Below, piece after piece: positions 61,750 through 64,000 of a stretch of 64,000 nt of DNA (positions are counted from its first letter, which is position 1; every line of letters starts with the position of its first letter). The notes beneath the pieces are model-generated. The model was not told the origin of the DNA and did no database searches. It was given only the letters and a program-made list of their open reading frames with translations. The stretch is from Hymenobacter lucidus (lineage in GTDB: Bacteria > Bacteroidota > Bacteroidia > Cytophagales > Hymenobacteraceae). A program made the translations under genes and the position numbers. The stretch spans positions 372,001 to 436,000 of the forward strand of contig NZ_JAJADR010000002.1 in the NCBI RefSeq assembly GCF_020447265.1, given 5' to 3'.

Positions 61750-61943
61750 AGCAAAGCTGTTTCTTGGCAGGTGTCGAACCCGGATAGTACCCGGAGTCTG
61801 TACGCAGGTTCGCCGCCGTGGATATAGTCCAGCTTGCGGTTGAGGCCGAGTAAAACCACCGGCTGCCGGCGCCCTGGCAGCTAGCCAGCCGCAGCCGGAG
61901 CGCTGCACCTACAGAACCGAGCGGCTTTGGCATTGGCTCTGGA

Positions 61944-62843
61944 TCAGGCCTGCATAATTAGCAGAAACGTCTCTTGGCTGATGCTGCGCCACTGCCGACT
62001 GGCCCGACGAAACTCGGCTTGCTGCTCCTGATCCACGAAGGAGGCCCCGGACGAGGACACGAAGGCTTCTTCCACGGCCAGAAACTTGTTGAGCGTGGTA
62101 GTGAGCTGGCCGGCCAGGCGAGCTACGGCTTGGTGGGCCAGCGTGCAGTTCTCCACGATGCGCAGCAGCGCCCCGAGCGTACCGCGCATCTGAGCTGTCT
62201 GCAGTTGCCCGGCCCGCTGGGCCAGCGGGGCCAGGCCGCGCGTCACCGGGTCCAGGGTGTAGCGCAGCACCAGCCGCTGCACCGATTCCTCAAAAGCGGC
62301 CGTGGCGGCGGCCATACCGGCCACTTCCGCGCCCAAGCTGCGCTGGTCTTCATCCAGCAGGGGCACGGCGGCCAGGTAGGCCTGGTCGGCCGCTTCGAGC
62401 AGCGTCAGATTGTGGCGCAGCCCCTGAATGATGGTCCGCAGCAACTGTATCACCTGCTGCTGCTCATGGGCAGCAGGCACATCCTGCTCGCCAATTTCCT
62501 CATAAACGGCTAGGATATACTCGCTGTTGGTTTCAAACACTCTACTGAATTGCTGCAGATCGGTTACCCAGTGGAAGAGCTTGCTGCTGCCCGCCAGGTA
62601 TTGCGGCGTGCGGCCCTGGGCCCGGAGCAAGGCCGTGCGCACCACCGGAAAATCCTGGAGCGGGTCGGGCATCAGAATAATCATGCCCTGCTCTGCTATT
62701 TCCCGGCCACGGGTGGGAATGGACTCCAGGCCGCTGGCGTAGGTCATCACGGCCCGGGCGCGGGGCTTCCAATCGGTCAGAGCAGCCAGTAATTGCTCGG
62801 AGAGCGGAGCCAGCGACGAGGCAGAATCGGTAGGATTTGGCAT
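61944..62843 (-). CDS. Putative XaxB-like subunit of a binary alpha-pore-forming toxin
   Basis: 299 residues from ATG 62843 (MPNPTDSASS); a TTG at 62852 is the only longer start. Almost fully alpha-helical with long coiled-coil-like stretches and no signal peptide or clear membrane helix. It lies 63 bp after the stop of a helical protein with a hydrophobic hairpin, the same order as xaxA-xaxB/yaxA-yaxB. Length is somewhat below that of XaxB (about 350). The assignment rests on architecture and neighbour, not on a clear motif, so an unrelated helical protein remains possible. Confidence 0.45.
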   Translation of the reverse strand: MPNPTDSASSLAPLSEQLLAALTDWKPRARAVMTYASGLESIPTRGREIAEQGMIILMPDPLQDFPVVRTALLRAQGRTPQYLAGSSKLFHWVTDLQQFSRVFETNSEYILAVYEEIGEQDVPAAHEQQQVIQLLRTIIQGLRHNLTLLEAADQAYLAAVPLLDEDQRSLGAEVAGMAAATAAFEESVQRLVLRYTLDPVTRGLAPLAQRAGQLQTAQMRGTLGALLRIVENCTLAHQAVARLAGQLTTTLNKFLAVEEAFVSSSGASFVDQEQQAEFRRASRQWRSISQETFLLIMQA

Positions 62844-62906
62844 AGAATACAAGCAGAGGGTAGCGGGGCAGATACAGGGAAAAGCGGAGAAGAAACCGGG
62901 GTGGCT

Positions 62907-63998
62907 TTAGCGGCTGATTATGCGCAGAAAGGCATTAGTCGTGAAGTCCGTTGTGAGCCGGGCCGTCAGCATCCATTTCTGCTGCGCGGCTACCAGTTGC
63001 AGGCGCTGGAGGTAGGCCGGCGCATCGGCCAGGTCGGCAGCGGTGGTGCTATCCGCAATGGCCTCCAGCTGCCGGGCCGCAGCTTCCCAGGCTGCGGCCA
63101 GGCTTTCCAGGCTCTGGAGCAGGGTGGTAAATTGGGCTTGTAGCGGCGGCAAGGCTGATTCCAGGGCGTTGATATCGGCTACCAGCTGCATTTTTTTCCA
63201 GGTTTCGGCGTTGGCAGCCCGCACTTGCGCTTCCAGCTGGTCTACTCCCCGCAGGGCGCTCTGCTGCAGATCGAACAGCATCGTGCCCACTCCGACGGCG
63301 GCCACCAGCATGCCAACTACGGGAACAACAACGAAGAGCAGCGCTGTGGCAGCGGCCCCCACCGTGGCCAGGGTGGTGTATTGCGAATTGAGGTCAGCGG
63401 TTTGCTGCTGCACCGCCGCCAGCTGGCCCGCCATAGTGGGGTTCAGGGCCGCCGCCGACTTATACAGGGACGTATTCTTGCCAAAGGATTCACTCAGGCT
63501 ACTCTGGGCGGCCAGCAGCTGGGGCTGATAGTGCAGCAGGCTGGCGGCCAGCGTACGGGTACCGGCGACCATCTGGCGGGCAGCCACGGTAAGGCCCTTT
63601 TCGCCCGTCAGCACCCGTTTCAGAATGCGCAGCCGCTTGGCCTGGTCGGTGGTGTCGGTCAGGTCGTCGGGCAGCGACTCCAGCGCAAACCGAAACTTGT
63701 TGGCCGTTTTCGTGCCCTGGTGGGCCAGCCACACCAGCTGCCCATACAGCAGGCTGGGTTTGTCTGCGGCTCCAAACTTGCTCAACTCGTCCGCCAACAG
63801 AGCCGGATTGCCGAAAACAGCACCCTGTCGGCGCATTTCATCCACCGCCCCCATGGCCGGGTCGGCCTGGTATGCATCAAAATCACCGTAGCGGTGCTCA
63901 AACTCGGCGCGGTTAGCAGGCAGGCTGAGCACCTGGGTCATGGCCAACTGCAGCAGGCCAAAGTCGGGGCTTAGCAGCGCAAACCGGGCCGCGGCCGG
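62907..63998 (-). CDS. Putative XaxA-like subunit of a binary alpha-pore-forming toxin (5' partial)
   Basis: At least 364 residues; the frame stays open to the window edge (63998), so the start is outside and the TTG at 63947 is internal. It is mostly long helices with one central hydrophobic hairpin (ALLFVVVPVVGMLVAAVG, coded near 63280-63350) flanked by coiled coils, ending in a helix with a Trp-containing segment. That plan matches HBL/XaxA-type pore-forming toxins, in which the hairpin enters the membrane. No catalytic motif is present. Family membership is inference from architecture. Confidence 0.5.
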   Translation of the reverse strand, partial: PAAARFALLSPDFGLLQLAMTQVLSLPANRAEFEHRYGDFDAYQADPAMGAVDEMRRQGAVFGNPALLADELSKFGAADKPSLLYGQLVWLAHQGTKTANKFRFALESLPDDLTDTTDQAKRLRILKRVLTGEKGLTVAARQMVAGTRTLAASLLHYQPQLLAAQSSLSESFGKNTSLYKSAAALNPTMAGQLAAVQQQTADLNSQYTTLATVGAAATALLFVVVPVVGMLVAAVGVGTMLFDLQQSALRGVDQLEAQVRAANAETWKKMQLVADINALESALPPLQAQFTTLLQSLESLAAAWEAAARQLEAIADSTTAADLADAPAYLQRLQLVAAQQKWMLTARLTTDFTTNAFLRIISR

Positions 63999-64000
63999 CG

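Noticed and set aside
1..64000. tRNA, rRNA, CRISPR arrays, integrase or transposase genes
   Set aside because: None was recognised on either strand. The repeats seen are palindromic intergenic elements, not spaced direct repeats.

Overview
The window is a GC-rich chromosomal segment from a Bacteroidota bacterium, most likely Hymenobacter or a close relative in Hymenobacteraceae. The reasons are the C-terminal sorting domains of the type IX secretion system (T9SS) on two exported proteins, candidate promoters of the Bacteroidetes TTG-N18-20-TAnnTTTG type, and the general gene repertoire. The taxonomic placement is inference. I saw no rRNA, tRNA, CRISPR array, transposase or phage gene.

Layout. 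1-7.6 kb: the end of a DUF922-type protein, a beta-carbonic anhydrase plus SulP anion transporter operon, a sensor kinase, an sce7726-type protein, DNA polymerase IV and an OmpR-type response regulator. 7.7-38.7 kb: a large exopolysaccharide locus. Its plus-strand half carries Wza-like and Wzc-like export/copolymerase proteins, a flippase, GT4, GT2, GT11 and GT61 glycosyltransferases, an O-antigen-ligase-like polymerase, two parallel beta-helix proteins (one a 1014-residue T9SS cargo), and gmd/fcl for GDP-L-fucose. The converging minus-strand half carries a WcaJ-type initiating transferase, a WecB/TagA/CpsF transferase, and a CDP-glucose-type sugar module (rfbF, SDR, RmlC-like cupin, COG4091 oxidoreductase). 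39-47.9 kb: a six-gene minus-strand set that encodes the whole reductive pyrimidine degradation route, from uracil/thymine through beta-alanine to acyl-CoA (preA, preT, ureidopropionase, dihydropyrimidinase, class III aminotransferase, mmsA).

48-53.7 kb: a metal-binding lipoprotein, a phosphoglycerate mutase, and a De Ley-Doudoroff galactonate set (aldolase, galactonate dehydratase, KDGal kinase, SMP-30 lactonase). 53.8-61.8 kb: a YfiT-like hydrolase, an RsbQ-like alpha/beta hydrolase coupled to a PAS histidine kinase, purU, a T9SS-sorted protein, a second SulP transporter and a SAM methyltransferase. 61.9-64 kb: two adjacent helical proteins that resemble XaxA/XaxB (YaxAB) binary alpha-pore-forming toxins; the A-like gene runs off the window.

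The gaps between genes hold several families of imperfect palindromes (about 90-220 bp). Two families are present in more than one copy here. They sit inside the catabolic operons, and one copy overlaps the stop codon of the dihydropyrimidinase gene. The most interesting items are the putative binary toxin pair, the RsbQ-PAS kinase pair, the 320-bp identical block shared by the two beta-helix genes, the unusual CDP-sugar module and the palindromic elements.
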